Shown: positions 52,853-61,971, counted from the stretch's first letter. The stretch: 64,000 nt of DNA from Lachnospiraceae bacterium (GCA_022766905.1 JALEPU010000012.1:1-64000); one strand, 5' to 3'. Translations and numbers: made by a program. The notes: a model not told the origin generated them from the letters alone.

Positions 52853-54163
52853 ATGAGAAAGGTGTCAATGCAGGAAAAAAAGCAAATGCAGGAAAGAAGC
52901 ATTTTATTCAGCCTGGTTATTATTTTGCTGGCTCAGCTGAATATGAATCTGCTTTTGGCGGATTTTAAGATATCCATAGCAGCGGTCTGTTACCCGGTTT
53001 TTCTTCTTTTGCTGGACAATTTTTCTTATCTTATGGTCTGCCTGGGTACAACCATTGGGGTACTGGTTTCCCGGGTGTTTGTGTTCTGGATGCAAAACGG
53101 AAACCTGAGAGGAAGTGTTGCATCCTGTTTTCCGGAAGTTATTTTTTATCTGACTTACAGTATTCTGGTCTGGTTCTATGTAGTATACCGGAAAAAAAAG
53201 AAAATTTCTCATGGAGAGATGTTAATTCCCATTTTGCTCATTGATTATATCAGTAATTTTCTGGAACTTTTGTGCCGGATTCAGATCGAAGCTTTCGATG
53301 GAAAATCTCAGCTGGGTATCTTTTGCATCGCCTGTTTAAGAAGTGGTCTGGTCTGGTGTGTGCTGACCGCTTTTGATCAGTACCGTCTGTTTTTGCAGAA
53401 AAAAGACCATGAGGAACGGTACCAGAGACTTTTGCTGTTGATTTCCAAATTAAATGATGAAGTCGTTTGGATGAAGAAGAATACAGTGTTGATTGAGGAA
53501 ACCATGCGAACGGCCTATTTTCTATATGATCAATTAAAAGAAGAAGAAAAAGAAGAGGAAGCAGGGGCTGCACTTAAGGTGGCCCGGGATATTCACGAGA
53601 TTAAAAAAGAGTATCTGCTTATTATGCGCGGGCTTTCTACTGCCATGGAAAAAGAATATGAGGCAGATGGAATGTTTCTGTCTGAAATTTTCCGGATCCT
53701 GAATCTTAGCATGATGGGAGCCGCCGAGGAAAAGGGAAAACAGGTGCAGATTGCTTTGGAATACAATGATGATATCTACATAAAAAAACAGTATCATTTC
53801 ATGTCTGTTTTCCGAAATTTGCTGATGAATGCAGTGGAGGCAGGAGAGAAGGAAGAGGTACATATTACAATCCGGGAAAAGAAAGAAGAAGGAAAATATT
53901 GGTTTCAGGTAGAGGATGATGGACCGGGAATCTCAGAAGAAAATCAGGAAGAGGTCTTTTTGGCAGGCTTTTCAACGAAAATCAATTATCAGACCGGAGA
54001 AATCGCCAGAGGGCTGGGGCTGAATCTGGTAAAAGATCTGGTGGAACAGCATTTTCAGGGAAAGATTTTGCTGGAAGCTGTTCCCGGACATACGGTTTTT
54101 TCTATTTGTATTCCTGAAGATCAGTTAGAGGGTGAGGACGATGAATATTTATCTGTTGGATGA
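52853..54163 (+). CDS. GlnK-type sensor histidine kinase
   Basis: The 436-residue membrane protein has about five or six N-terminal hydrophobic segments (about 15-180). A dimerisation region includes the probable phospho-acceptor in RDIHEIKKEYLLIMRG (about 244-259), and the C-terminal HATPase has NLLMNAVEAGE (N box), VEDDGPGISEE (G1) and GLGLNLVKDLVE (G2). This sensor-kinase type pairs in Bacillus with GlnL-like response regulators (GlnK/GlnL, glutamine sensing). The start is uncertain between ATG 52853, which directly follows AAGGAG, and ATG 52868. The next gene, encoding such a response regulator, overlaps its 3' end by 23 bases. Confidence 0.88.
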   Translation: MRKVSMQEKKQMQERSILFSLVIILLAQLNMNLLLADFKISIAAVCYPVFLLLLDNFSYLMVCLGTTIGVLVSRVFVFWMQNGNLRGSVASCFPEVIFYLTYSILVWFYVVYRKKKKISHGEMLIPILLIDYISNFLELLCRIQIEAFDGKSQLGIFCIACLRSGLVWCVLTAFDQYRLFLQKKDHEERYQRLLLLISKLNDEVVWMKKNTVLIEETMRTAYFLYDQLKEEEKEEEAGAALKVARDIHEIKKEYLLIMRGLSTAMEKEYEADGMFLSEIFRILNLSMMGAAEEKGKQVQIALEYNDDIYIKKQYHFMSVFRNLLMNAVEAGEKEEVHITIREKKEEGKYWFQVEDDGPGISEENQEEVFLAGFSTKINYQTGEIARGLGLNLVKDLVEQHFQGKILLEAVPGHTVFSICIPEDQLEGEDDEYLSVG

Positions 54164-54998
54164 TGATAAAAATGTGCTGAATATTTTAAAAATCATTATA
54201 AAAGAACGGAAACTGGGGAAAGTCTGCGGCTTTGCAACAGATGGAAGTGATGGACTGGAAGACCTGGAACACTTAAAACCGGATATTGTGATGGTAGATA
54301 TGCTGATGCCAAAGATGGACGGTATTACATTTATCAAAGAAGCCAGAAAAAAAGTCCCGGATGCAGCCTATATTATGTTGTCTCAGGTGTCTTCTAAGGA
54401 TATCATTGGGGCGGCCTATGAAGCAGGCATTCAGTTCTATATCCAAAAACCATTAAACAGCATCGAGATTGAAAATGTGATTACCAATGTGACAAAGAAT
54501 CTGACCATGCAGCGGACCTTGGAAAAGATGCAGAATATTTTTCTGACAGAGATGAGTCCTCCGGTCCGGGAAAAACAGGAGATGGAAGAAGACAACATGG
54601 AAAGTTCCCTGGCGGTGGTGCAAAAGATTTTAAAAAGACTTGGAATTGCAGGAGAGGCAGGAAGCAGGGATATTTTACAGATTGTAGAATACCTGCTGAA
54701 AAATCCAGAACAGATGCAGGAAGCTACGTTAAATGACTGGTGCAGTCATTTTAGCGATGTGCCAAAATCCATGGAACAGAGAATTCGAAGGACAGCCAGT
54801 GCAGGAATGGTCAATCTGGCCAATATGGGAATTGAGGATTATGGAAATGAGACGTTTTCCGAGTATTCCAATACACTTTATAATTTTGAACAGGTAAAAA
54901 AAGAAATGGATTATATTCGGGGAAAAAGCGAAAAGCATGGAAATATTAAGATTAAAAACTTTATTCATGGGCTGATTTTATATAGTCAGGGTGATTAG
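54141..54998 (+). CDS. GlnL-type response regulator (YcbB-like DNA-binding domain)
   Basis: The 285-residue response regulator has a receiver domain (NIYLLDDDKNVLNIL; phospho-acceptor Asp about 54 in IVMVDMLMPKMDG; Lys in IQKPLNSIE). The C-terminal helical domain is of the YcbB/GlnL type, with AVVQKILKRLGIAGEAGSRD, MEQRIRRTASAGMVNLANMG and KNFIHGLILYSQ, not an OmpR or NarL helix-turn-helix. In Bacillus GlnL activates a glutaminase/glutamine permease operon. Here no such target is adjacent; a IIC-only PTS gene lies downstream beyond a terminator. ATG 54141 has AGGGTG upstream; a GTG nine bases earlier is less likely. Confidence 0.88.
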   Translation: MNIYLLDDDKNVLNILKIIIKERKLGKVCGFATDGSDGLEDLEHLKPDIVMVDMLMPKMDGITFIKEARKKVPDAAYIMLSQVSSKDIIGAAYEAGIQFYIQKPLNSIEIENVITNVTKNLTMQRTLEKMQNIFLTEMSPPVREKQEMEEDNMESSLAVVQKILKRLGIAGEAGSRDILQIVEYLLKNPEQMQEATLNDWCSHFSDVPKSMEQRIRRTASAGMVNLANMGIEDYGNETFSEYSNTLYNFEQVKKEMDYIRGKSEKHGNIKIKNFIHGLILYSQGD

Positions 54999-55009
54999 GG
55001 CATCATAGA

Positions 55010-55069
55010 CAGTTTTGAGTTAAAGTTTTTGTGAATTATCACAAAATTTGATTCAAAACTGTTTTTTTT
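55010..55069 (+). terminator. Terminator after the two-component pair
   Basis: CAGTTTTGA pairs with TCAAAACTG, with an inner stem TTTTGTGA/TCACAAAA, followed by eight T. It separates the two-component genes from the IIC gene. Confidence 0.88.
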
Positions 55070-55218
55070 GTGACGAATTTGAAGCCGGATGTAACTTTTT
55101 GAAACCTGTCATTTACATTATCATTAGTAAATTGTTCGTAGTTGCAGCTTTGAGAGAAAAAGGCTGTGAAGCAAGGCAAAGAAGCCTTGCTGTGATTATT
55201 TTGGAAGAGGTGAAACAT

Positions 55219-56277
55219 ATGATGACAATTATTTCAGGTGTGGGGATACTATTAATTACATTGGCAGGTTTTTCATTATTTAGTTTAAAAATGCCAAAGG
55301 GACAGAAAGCGATGTCAGGGATGGCCAATGCGGCGATTGCCACTTTTTTAGTTGAGGCTGTTCATAAATATATTTCAGGAGACTTGCTGGGAATTGAATT
55401 TTTCCGGCAGGTCGGCGATACTTCCGGAAGTATGGGTGGTGTTGCAGCTGCTATTATGGTTCCTATTGCAATGGGCGCAAATCCGGTATTTGCCGTTGTG
55501 GCAGGAGTAGCAGTTGGAGGTTACGGAATTTTACCTGGCTTTCTTGCAGGTTATGTGATTGGACTTGTAGCACCGATGATTGAGAAAAAACTGCCGGAAG
55601 GTCTGAACATTATCGGCGGAGCTTTGCTGATTGCTCCATTGTCCAGACTAATCGTGGTTCTGGTCAATCCAGCAGTCAATGCGGCTCTGGTAAAAATCGG
55701 TGGAACGATTACGGCAGCAGCGGAACAGTCACCGATTATTATGGGATTTTTACTGGGCGGAATCATAAAAATGATATGCACTTCTCCTTTGAGTTCCATG
55801 GCACTGACAGCCATGTTAGGGTTGAATGGTCTTGCTATGGGCATTGCAGCTATTGCCTGTGTAGGTGGTTCTTTTACCAATGGATTGATTTTTGCCTGTT
55901 TGAAATTAGGCAATAAAAGTAATGTTATGGCAGTTATGTTAGAACCGCTTACTCAGGCAGATATTATTACAGCCAATCCGATTCCGATTTACGGCTCAAA
56001 CTTTTTTGGCGGAGGACTGGCTGGAATTTCAGCAGCTGTATTTCATATTGTAAATAATGCGCCTGGAACTGCATCCCCAATTCCGGGACTTCTGGCACCA
56101 TTTGCATTCAATGACCCAGTGAAAGTAATCGGAGCTTTCGTTTTTGCCATTTTAGGAGGATGTCTTGCAGGATTGGCAGGAAGTATGATTTTCGGGCGCA
56201 TTATGAAACCGGAAAAGGAAGTAGAACAGGAACTGACACCGGAGCCTCAGATGGATGTTGCCGCTGTGGAAGGTTAA
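55219..56277 (+). CDS. PTS EIIC-like membrane protein (PF13303 type)
   Basis: The 352-residue hydrophobic protein has about ten segments and glycine-rich loops (GDTSGSMGGVAAAIMVPIAM, GGLAGISAAVFHIVNNAPGT, ICTSPLSSMALTAMLGLNG). It resembles the stand-alone PTS_EIIC_2 family annotated 'PTS sugar transporter subunit IIC'. No EIIA or EIIB domain or gene is nearby, and the substrate is unknown. The frame extends back to 55048 through the terminator loop. GAGGTG 6 bases before ATG 55219 and the hydrophobic start favour this one. It is separated from the response-regulator gene by a terminator, so it probably has its own promoter, perhaps controlled by that regulator. Confidence 0.78.
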   Translation: MMTIISGVGILLITLAGFSLFSLKMPKGQKAMSGMANAAIATFLVEAVHKYISGDLLGIEFFRQVGDTSGSMGGVAAAIMVPIAMGANPVFAVVAGVAVGGYGILPGFLAGYVIGLVAPMIEKKLPEGLNIIGGALLIAPLSRLIVVLVNPAVNAALVKIGGTITAAAEQSPIIMGFLLGGIIKMICTSPLSSMALTAMLGLNGLAMGIAAIACVGGSFTNGLIFACLKLGNKSNVMAVMLEPLTQADIITANPIPIYGSNFFGGGLAGISAAVFHIVNNAPGTASPIPGLLAPFAFNDPVKVIGAFVFAILGGCLAGLAGSMIFGRIMKPEKEVEQELTPEPQMDVAAVEG

Positions 56278-56413
56278 CGTTTTTTGAAAGAAAATTATTG
56301 CTTTTGGAAGAATTGACGATGAAAGATGGGGGAATTGATTTGTTTTGCTCGATTTTAAGGCATTTTCCATAAAAAAATCAGGATTTTTGTAAAAAAAGAG
56401 TAAGAAAGCCCTC

Positions 56414-56443
56414 TTGTTACTTGATTAGCGGCTGTGGTACAAT
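56414..56443 (+). promoter_or_regulatory. Promoter of glmS
   Basis: TTGTTA (56414-56419) and TACAAT (56438-56443) are separated by 18 bases, 54 bases before the ATG. No glmS ribozyme is evident in this short leader. Confidence 0.55.
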
Positions 56444-56496
56444 GGTAAAACAACTGGTAAAAAACGGATGACTTTTATCACAGGAGGGACATAAGT

Positions 56497-58326
56497 ATGT
56501 GTGGAATTGTAGGTTATGTTGGTTTCGAGCAGGCAGCACCTATTTTATTGGATGGATTATCAAAACTGGAGTACAGAGGATATGATTCAGCCGGCATGGC
56601 AATCATGGATGAGGAAGATAAAATTGAAGTTGTAAAAGCAAAAGGCCGTTTGCAGGTACTTCGTGAGATGACAGACAGCGGTCATGCAGTACCGGGAGTC
56701 TGCGGAGTAGGACACACCAGATGGGCAACTCATGGAGAACCTTCCGTTGCCAATGCCCACCCTCATTTTAATAAAGATAAATCAATTGCTGTTGTACATA
56801 ACGGCATTATTGAAAATTACCAGTCGATTCGGGATCGTCTGGTGAAGAAGGGATATGAATTTATCTCTCAGACAGATACCGAAGCGGTGGTACAGCTGTT
56901 GGATTATTACTATCAGGGTGATCCACTGGAAGCGATTACGAAAGTTATGGTCCGCGTAGAAGGCTCTTACGCACTTGGAATTTTGTTCCAGGATCATCCG
57001 GGAGAAGTATATGCGGTTCGAAAAGACAGTCCGATGATTGTAGGACATTCTGAGGAAGGTAATTTTATCGCTTCCGATGTGCCGGCTATTTTAAGCCATA
57101 CAAAGAATGTATATTATATTGAAAACATGGAGATTGTAAAACTGACAAAAGAAGGAATTAAGTTTTACAATATCGATAAAGAAGAAATCGAGAAAGAGAT
57201 GGTTACCATTGACTGGGATGCAGAGGCGGCAGAAAAAGGCGGCTATGAGCATTTCATGTTAAAGGAAATTTACGAACAGCCAAAGGCAGTAAGAGACACC
57301 ATCAGCCCAAGAATCAAAGATGACAGGATTGAGATTGAAGAACTGGGCATGACAGAGGAAGAGATTCAGAAAATCAGCAAGATTTATATCGTTGCCTGTG
57401 GTTCTGCTTATCATGTGGGGATTACTGCCAAGTATGTCATCGAAGGGATGGCAAGAATCCCGGTCGAAGTGGACTTAGCATCTGAATTCCGTTATCGGGA
57501 TCCAATTATGGAAGAGAATTCTCTTGTAATCATCATCAGTCAGTCCGGCGAAACCGCAGATTCCCTTGCTGCACTTCGGGCGGTAAAAGAAAAAGGAATC
57601 CGGGTTCTTGGTATTGTCAATGTGGTGGGAAGTTCTATTGCAAGAGAAGCGGATAATGTGATGTATACATGGGCAGGTCCGGAAATTGCTGTTGCAACAA
57701 CAAAAGCATATAGTACTCAGCTTGCCTCGATTTATCTGATTGCGATTTTATTTGCGAAAGTCAGAAATACCATCGATGATCAGGCATATGCAGGATATGT
57801 AGAAGAAGTGAAGGCTTTACCGGATAAAATCCAGACCATATTGGGAGACAGAGAAAGAATTCAGTGGTTTGCAAATAAATTTGCTTCCAGCCATGATATG
57901 TTCTTTATCGGCCGAGGGTTAGACTATGGAATCGGTATGGAAGGTTCTTTGAAGATGAAAGAAGTATCCTATGTTCATTCTGAAGCTTATGCAGCAGGAG
58001 AATTAAAACATGGTCCGATTTCTCTCATTGAGAAAGGAATTTTAGTGGTAGGAATTGCAACCCAGCCTCAGCTTTATGATAAGATGATCAGCAATATGGC
58101 AGAAGTCAAAGCCCGCGGAGCTTATATCATGGGTGTGACCAACTATGGCAATTATGAGATGGAAGATACGGCTGATTTTACCGTTTATGTTCCAAAGACA
58201 AATCCTTATTTTACTACCTCTCTGGCCATTATCCCTCTTCAATTGTTAGGATATTATACGACATTGGCCAAAGGACTGGATGTGGATAAGCCGCGTAATC
58301 TGGCGAAATCTGTTACTGTAGAGTAG
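56497..58326 (+). CDS. glmS: Glutamine--fructose-6-phosphate aminotransferase (isomerising)
   Basis: The 609-residue enzyme starts the hexosamine pathway to UDP-GlcNAc for peptidoglycan. The N-terminal glutaminase begins MCGIVGYVG with Cys2 as catalytic nucleophile after Met removal, and has GHTRWATHGEPS (about 72-83) and HNGIIENY. Two SIS isomerase domains follow: ACGSAYHVGITAKYVIE, ISQSGETADSLAALRA, then IGRGLDYGIGMEGSLKMKEV (about 470-489) and the end PRNLAKSVTVE, characteristic of GlmS. Normal length. GGAGGG precedes the ATG. Transcribed alone from its own promoter; the TPP riboswitch operon follows. Confidence 0.97.
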   Translation: MCGIVGYVGFEQAAPILLDGLSKLEYRGYDSAGMAIMDEEDKIEVVKAKGRLQVLREMTDSGHAVPGVCGVGHTRWATHGEPSVANAHPHFNKDKSIAVVHNGIIENYQSIRDRLVKKGYEFISQTDTEAVVQLLDYYYQGDPLEAITKVMVRVEGSYALGILFQDHPGEVYAVRKDSPMIVGHSEEGNFIASDVPAILSHTKNVYYIENMEIVKLTKEGIKFYNIDKEEIEKEMVTIDWDAEAAEKGGYEHFMLKEIYEQPKAVRDTISPRIKDDRIEIEELGMTEEEIQKISKIYIVACGSAYHVGITAKYVIEGMARIPVEVDLASEFRYRDPIMEENSLVIIISQSGETADSLAALRAVKEKGIRVLGIVNVVGSSIAREADNVMYTWAGPEIAVATTKAYSTQLASIYLIAILFAKVRNTIDDQAYAGYVEEVKALPDKIQTILGDRERIQWFANKFASSHDMFFIGRGLDYGIGMEGSLKMKEVSYVHSEAYAAGELKHGPISLIEKGILVVGIATQPQLYDKMISNMAEVKARGAYIMGVTNYGNYEMEDTADFTVYVPKTNPYFTTSLAIIPLQLLGYYTTLAKGLDVDKPRNLAKSVTVE

Positions 58327-58393
58327 ATAAGCATAAAATTGAAAAAATTTTCAGATTATTTTTTGATAAATTGCACAGATTTTATAAAAATAC

Positions 58394-58422
58394 TTTACAG
58401 ACAACTGGAAGGCAGTTATAAT
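58394..58422 (+). promoter_or_regulatory. Promoter of the thiamine salvage operon
   Basis: TTTACA (58394-58399) and TATAAT (58417-58422) are separated by 17 bases, about 30 bases before the riboswitch. Confidence 0.65.
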
Positions 58423-58450
58423 TGTTTTGTAATTGACAATTGAATAAAAA

Positions 58451-58541
58451 GATGCTAGGGGAGCCGAAAGGCTGAGAGGGATTTCAGATACCGACCCTTT
58501 GAACTTGAAGTGGTTAGAACCAACGTAGGGAAGCAGAGAAG
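58451..58541 (+). promoter_or_regulatory. TPP riboswitch (THI element)
   Basis: The conserved TPP-aptamer blocks appear in order: TAGGGGAGCC, GGCTGAGAGGG, ACCGACCCTTTGAACTTGA and GTTAGAACCAACGTAGGGAAG (the last split over 58514-58534). Spacing and orientation match thiamine pyrophosphate riboswitches. Thiamine pyrophosphate binding should favour the terminator at 58612 and switch off tenA and the transporter. Confidence 0.96.
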
Positions 58542-58611
58542 ATTTTTACACCGGAATTTGTTTTATTTACAGGAAGACAAAGGAAGTGCAGAAATTCAAT
58601 AAAATAAAAGT

Positions 58612-58642
58612 AAGAGCAGGCTTTTCTATGCCTGCTCTTTTT
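58612..58642 (+). terminator. Riboswitch expression-platform terminator
   Basis: AAGAGCAGGC pairs with GCCTGCTCTT (ten base pairs, loop TTTTCTAT) followed by TTT. It lies between the aptamer and the tenA start, so TPP-dependent transcription termination is the likely mechanism. Confidence 0.88.
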
Positions 58643-58669
58643 GTTGCATCTGAAAAAGGAGGAATACTG

Positions 58670-59329
58670 ATGAAATTAACCGATGAACTGTATGAAAGTG
58701 TAAAAGATATCTGGGAAGGATATCATTCCCATCCATTTATTCAGGAAATGAGGGCAGGAACTCTGCCGATTGAGAAATTTCGATATTACATGATTCAGGA
58801 TTATATTTATCTTTATGAGTATGCGAAAGTATTTGCCCTTGGAGTGGTAAAGTCAAAAGATCACGATATGATGCGGATGTTTTCCGGGATGGTAGAAAGC
58901 ACCTTAAATGATGAGATGGATACCCATAAAAGTTATATGAAGCGTCTTGGTATCACAGAAGAAGAGGTAGCAAAGACCCATGTGGCTCTTTCCAATGTAT
59001 CCTATACCAATTATATGATGACAGAAGCATATCAGGGCGGCATTCTGGAAATTCTGGTGACTATTCTTTCCTGTGCCTGGAGTTATCAGCTCATCGGAGA
59101 AGAGATGGCAAAAGAGCCGAGGATGACCGAACATAAGTTGTTCGGAGAGTGGGTAAGAAGCTATTCCTCGGAAGAATACCGGAAGATGAATGATAACCTT
59201 CTTCTGTTGGTGAATCAATTAGGAGAGGGAATTTCCCAAAAGGAAAAAGATAATTTAATCGATATTTTTACAAGATGCAGTCTGTATGAAGGAATGTTCT
59301 GGGATATGGCTTACCGGATGGAGGAGTAG
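58670..59329 (+). CDS. tenA: Aminopyrimidine aminohydrolase / thiaminase II (TenA)
   Basis: The 219-residue all-helical protein matches TenA: HPFIQEMRAGTLPIEKFRYYMIQDYIYL (split: MIQDYIYLYEYAKVFALG, about 41-58), LNDEMDTHKSYMKRLGI and YTNYMMTEAYQGGILEILVT with the conserved active-site Tyr/Cys neighbourhood (LSCAWSYQLIGEE, about 139-151). The C-terminus is SLYEGMFWDMAYRMEE with the catalytic Glu region. TenA converts aminomethyl-pyrimidine breakdown products of thiamine to HMP for salvage. AGGAGG before ATG 58670 decides the start; a longer frame runs back through the riboswitch terminator. First gene of the TPP-riboswitch operon; the ABC ATPase follows 4 bases later. Confidence 0.93.
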   Translation: MKLTDELYESVKDIWEGYHSHPFIQEMRAGTLPIEKFRYYMIQDYIYLYEYAKVFALGVVKSKDHDMMRMFSGMVESTLNDEMDTHKSYMKRLGITEEEVAKTHVALSNVSYTNYMMTEAYQGGILEILVTILSCAWSYQLIGEEMAKEPRMTEHKLFGEWVRSYSSEEYRKMNDNLLLLVNQLGEGISQKEKDNLIDIFTRCSLYEGMFWDMAYRMEE

Positions 59330-59333
59330 AATC

Positions 59334-60086
59334 ATGCTTCAATTCAATCATGTGACATTTCAATACGAGGAGGAAGACTTTAATATTATTGATGATTTAT
59401 CTTTTCAGGTAGATCAGGGGGATTTTATCTCGATTATTGGAATCAGCGGCTGTGGAAAAAGTACGATTTTCCGTTTGATTAACAAACTGCTTCCTATGAA
59501 ATCAGGAGAAATCCTGATCAATCAGGAAAAGATTGAAAATCTGTCCGGATTTGCCGGGTACATGCCTCAGAAAGATTTACTGTTTCCCTGGAGAACCATT
59601 GAAAAAAATCTTTGCCTTCCCATGGAAATGATGAAAGTTCCGAAAAAAGAACAGAGGGAAAGGGCGGAAAAAATTCTGGAAGATGTAGGGCTTTTGGATT
59701 ACAAAGACAAATATCCGAAAGACCTGTCCGGTGGTATGAGACAGAGAATTTCTTTTGCCAGGACCTTACTTACCAATGCGGAGCTGATGCTTCTGGATGA
59801 ACCTTTTAGTGCCCTGGATGCATTGACGAGAATTTCCATGCAGGAATGGCTGCTTTCTCAGTGGAAGAAGTACAATAAGACCATTCTTTTTATTACCCAT
59901 GATGTGGAAGAAGCCATATTTTTGTCCAATAAGATTTATCTGGTTCCGGAAACTCCGATTCATCGTCTGGAGGTAGTAGAGGTACCTATGGAATATCCAA
60001 GAAAAAGAGAATTTTTAAAGCGTCCCGAAATCAATGAAATGAAAGAAACTTTGGTAGAACGGCTTAGAAAACAGCAAAGTATGTGA
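59334..60086 (+). CDS. ABC transporter ATP-binding protein (thiamine pyrimidine precursor uptake, ThiZ-like)
   Basis: The 250-residue ATPase has Walker A GISGCGKSTIF (about 39-49), Q-loop YMPQKDLLFPWRT, signature LSGGMRQRISFARTL (about 131-145), Walker B LMLLDEPFSALD and H-loop FITHDVEE. It is of the nitrate/taurine/NMT1-type importer class. It lies between tenA and a permease gene, 4 bases after the tenA stop, with GGAGG before the ATG; the frame begins earlier at 59286 inside tenA. Together with the next two genes it should import formylaminopyrimidine or HMP-like thiamine precursors. Confidence 0.92.
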   Translation: MLQFNHVTFQYEEEDFNIIDDLSFQVDQGDFISIIGISGCGKSTIFRLINKLLPMKSGEILINQEKIENLSGFAGYMPQKDLLFPWRTIEKNLCLPMEMMKVPKKEQRERAEKILEDVGLLDYKDKYPKDLSGGMRQRISFARTLLTNAELMLLDEPFSALDALTRISMQEWLLSQWKKYNKTILFITHDVEEAIFLSNKIYLVPETPIHRLEVVEVPMEYPRKREFLKRPEINEMKETLVERLRKQQSM

Positions 60087-60099
60087 AAGGAGACATAGT

Positions 60100-60858
60100 A
60101 TGAAGAAAAAAAGCTGGAAAAAGAAACTGCCGGCATGGATTTTTCTGCTGCTTTTGGTTCTCCTTTGGCAGCTTGCGGCAGTCAGAATGAATGCAGCCTA
60201 TATACTTCCGACACCGATGCAGATTCTGGAAAAAATATGGGAACTCAGGGTTCCGCTTTTTACGGAGCATCTTCCTGCGACCATGAATATTACCCTGATC
60301 GGCCTGGGCATTTCTTTGGTTTTGGGTGTATTGTTAGCCATTTTAATGGACGCCAGTGAAATCCTGGAAGAAGCCTTATATCCTATTGTGGTCGTGACCC
60401 AGACCATTCCTACCATGGCCATTGCCCCCTTGTTTGTGGTCTGGTTCGGCTATGGAATCTGGGGAAAGGTTTTGGTTACCATATTGATTACCTTCTTTCC
60501 GATTACGATTACCGTATTTGACGGTTTCAAATCAGTCAAAAGGGAAATGGTGGAACTAATGGTGACTTACGGGGCTTCCCAGAAGGATATTTTTTTAAAA
60601 CTGAAAATTCCGACAGCGCTTCCCTATTTCTTCTCCGCAGTAAAGATGGCGGTCCCTTTAAGTATTATCGGAGCTGCGATCGGAGAATGGCTGGGAGCAC
60701 AAAGCGGCCTTGGATATTTCAGCAGAAGAATGATGACACAGCTGGATGGAGCCGGGGTATTTGCACCTGTTGTACTTTTATCTGTGACGGCAATGGTACT
60801 GGTTGGAGTTGTGGTATTATTGGAAAAAGTGTTTGTCCGCTGGAGAGGAGAGCTATAA
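60100..60858 (+). CDS. ABC transporter permease (ThiX-like)
   Basis: The 252-residue membrane protein has about six hydrophobic segments, with an N-terminal KLPAWIFLLLLVLLWQLAAV anchor. The cytoplasmic EAA loop ELMVTYGASQKDIFLKLKIP (about 153-172) contacts the ATPase. Binding-protein-dependent permease features continue with LPYFFSAVKMAVPLSIIGA and EWLGAQSGLGYF. It is typical of the NMT1/TauT-type importers. It follows the ATPase by 13 bases in the TPP-riboswitch operon, which indicates a thiamine-related substrate. Confidence 0.92.
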   Translation: MKKKSWKKKLPAWIFLLLLVLLWQLAAVRMNAAYILPTPMQILEKIWELRVPLFTEHLPATMNITLIGLGISLVLGVLLAILMDASEILEEALYPIVVVTQTIPTMAIAPLFVVWFGYGIWGKVLVTILITFFPITITVFDGFKSVKREMVELMVTYGASQKDIFLKLKIPTALPYFFSAVKMAVPLSIIGAAIGEWLGAQSGLGYFSRRMMTQLDGAGVFAPVVLLSVTAMVLVGVVVLLEKVFVRWRGEL

Positions 60859-60897
60859 AACTCGCTCCGGCATGATAAAAATAGAAAGGGAAAGGTT

Positions 60898-61971
60898 ATG
60901 AAAAGAAACATGTTAAAACGAATGATGAAAAAAAGTAAAAAGATTGTCTGCCTTGCCATGGCTCTTTGTATGGCAGTGGGTCTTACAGCCTGTGGAGGAG
61001 AAAAACAGGATACAGACAGCAAAGCAGAAAACAGCACAGAGTATGAAGCAATGGATGGATTAAAGGAGATCGATGTAGTTCTCGACTGGTATCCAAATGC
61101 AGTTCACAGCTTCATTTATGATGCGATGGAAAAAGGGTATTATGAGGAAGAAGGCCTTAAGGTGAACATTCAGTTCCCGACCAATACCAACGACGCTATG
61201 TCATTAACAGCTGCAGGGAAAGCGGAAATTGGCATTTATTATATGCAGGATATTATTATGGCAAATGCCAACCAGGATGTTCCTGTAAAAAGTGTGGGAA
61301 GCGTGTGCCAGAAAACACTGAACATCATTCTTTCTCTGAAAGAAAAAAATATTACAGAGCCAAAAGATTTAGTTGGAAAAACCATTGGATATTCAGGAAC
61401 AGAACTTTCTGAAGCTATGGTAAAAGCAATTATGGAAAATGCAGGTGTAAAAGCAGAAGATGTGACAATGGTTGATGTTGGTTTCGACTTAATGTCTTCT
61501 ATGACAACAGGAAATGTAGATGCAACCATTGGCTGTATGGTCAATCATGAAGTACCACAGCTGGAAAAAGAAGGATTCGAACTGAATTATTTTTATCCAA
61601 CGGAATATGGGGTTCCGGAAACTTATGAACTGGTATTTGTAGCAGGAGAAGACATGATTGAAAATGACAGCGAAACGTTGAAAGCATTTTTAAGAGCTTC
61701 CAAAAAAGGCTTTGAAGATGTAAAAGCGGATCCAAAAGGAGCACTGGAAACACTTCTGGCGAACCAGAACGAAGAAAACTTCCCATTGGACAAAGATGTA
61801 GAAACAAAGAGTCTGGAAGTATTATTCCCGGCCATGGAACCGGAAGGATCTTCTTTCCTGGCACAAAGTACAGAAGACTGGCAGAAAAATATTGACTGGC
61901 TGAAAGAAGAAGGATTGTTAAAGAAAGATGTAACACCGGATGATGTTATGGTGAACCTTTTGAGCGAGTAG
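60898..61971 (+). CDS. ABC transporter substrate-binding lipoprotein, NMT1/THI5-like (ThiY-like)
   Basis: The 357-residue secreted lipoprotein has a basic N-terminus, a hydrophobic segment and the lipobox VGLTACGG (Cys about 32). The mature part begins DVVLDWYPNAVHSFIYDAME (about 60-79), the NMT1/THI5 signature, followed by KAEIGIYYMQDIIMANANQD and VDVGFDLMSSMTTGNVDATIG. The family binds N-formyl-4-amino-5-aminomethyl-pyrimidine or HMP, consistent with the riboswitch and tenA. GGGAAAGG precedes the ATG. Last gene of the operon; a stem-loop terminator follows. Confidence 0.93.
   Translation: MKRNMLKRMMKKSKKIVCLAMALCMAVGLTACGGEKQDTDSKAENSTEYEAMDGLKEIDVVLDWYPNAVHSFIYDAMEKGYYEEEGLKVNIQFPTNTNDAMSLTAAGKAEIGIYYMQDIIMANANQDVPVKSVGSVCQKTLNIILSLKEKNITEPKDLVGKTIGYSGTELSEAMVKAIMENAGVKAEDVTMVDVGFDLMSSMTTGNVDATIGCMVNHEVPQLEKEGFELNYFYPTEYGVPETYELVFVAGEDMIENDSETLKAFLRASKKGFEDVKADPKGALETLLANQNEENFPLDKDVETKSLEVLFPAMEPEGSSFLAQSTEDWQKNIDWLKEEGLLKKDVTPDDVMVNLLSE

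Noticed and set aside
56278..56496. glmS ribozyme upstream of glmS
   Set aside because: The promoter lies only about 54 bases before the start codon and no ribozyme core is recognisable in the 219-base gap.
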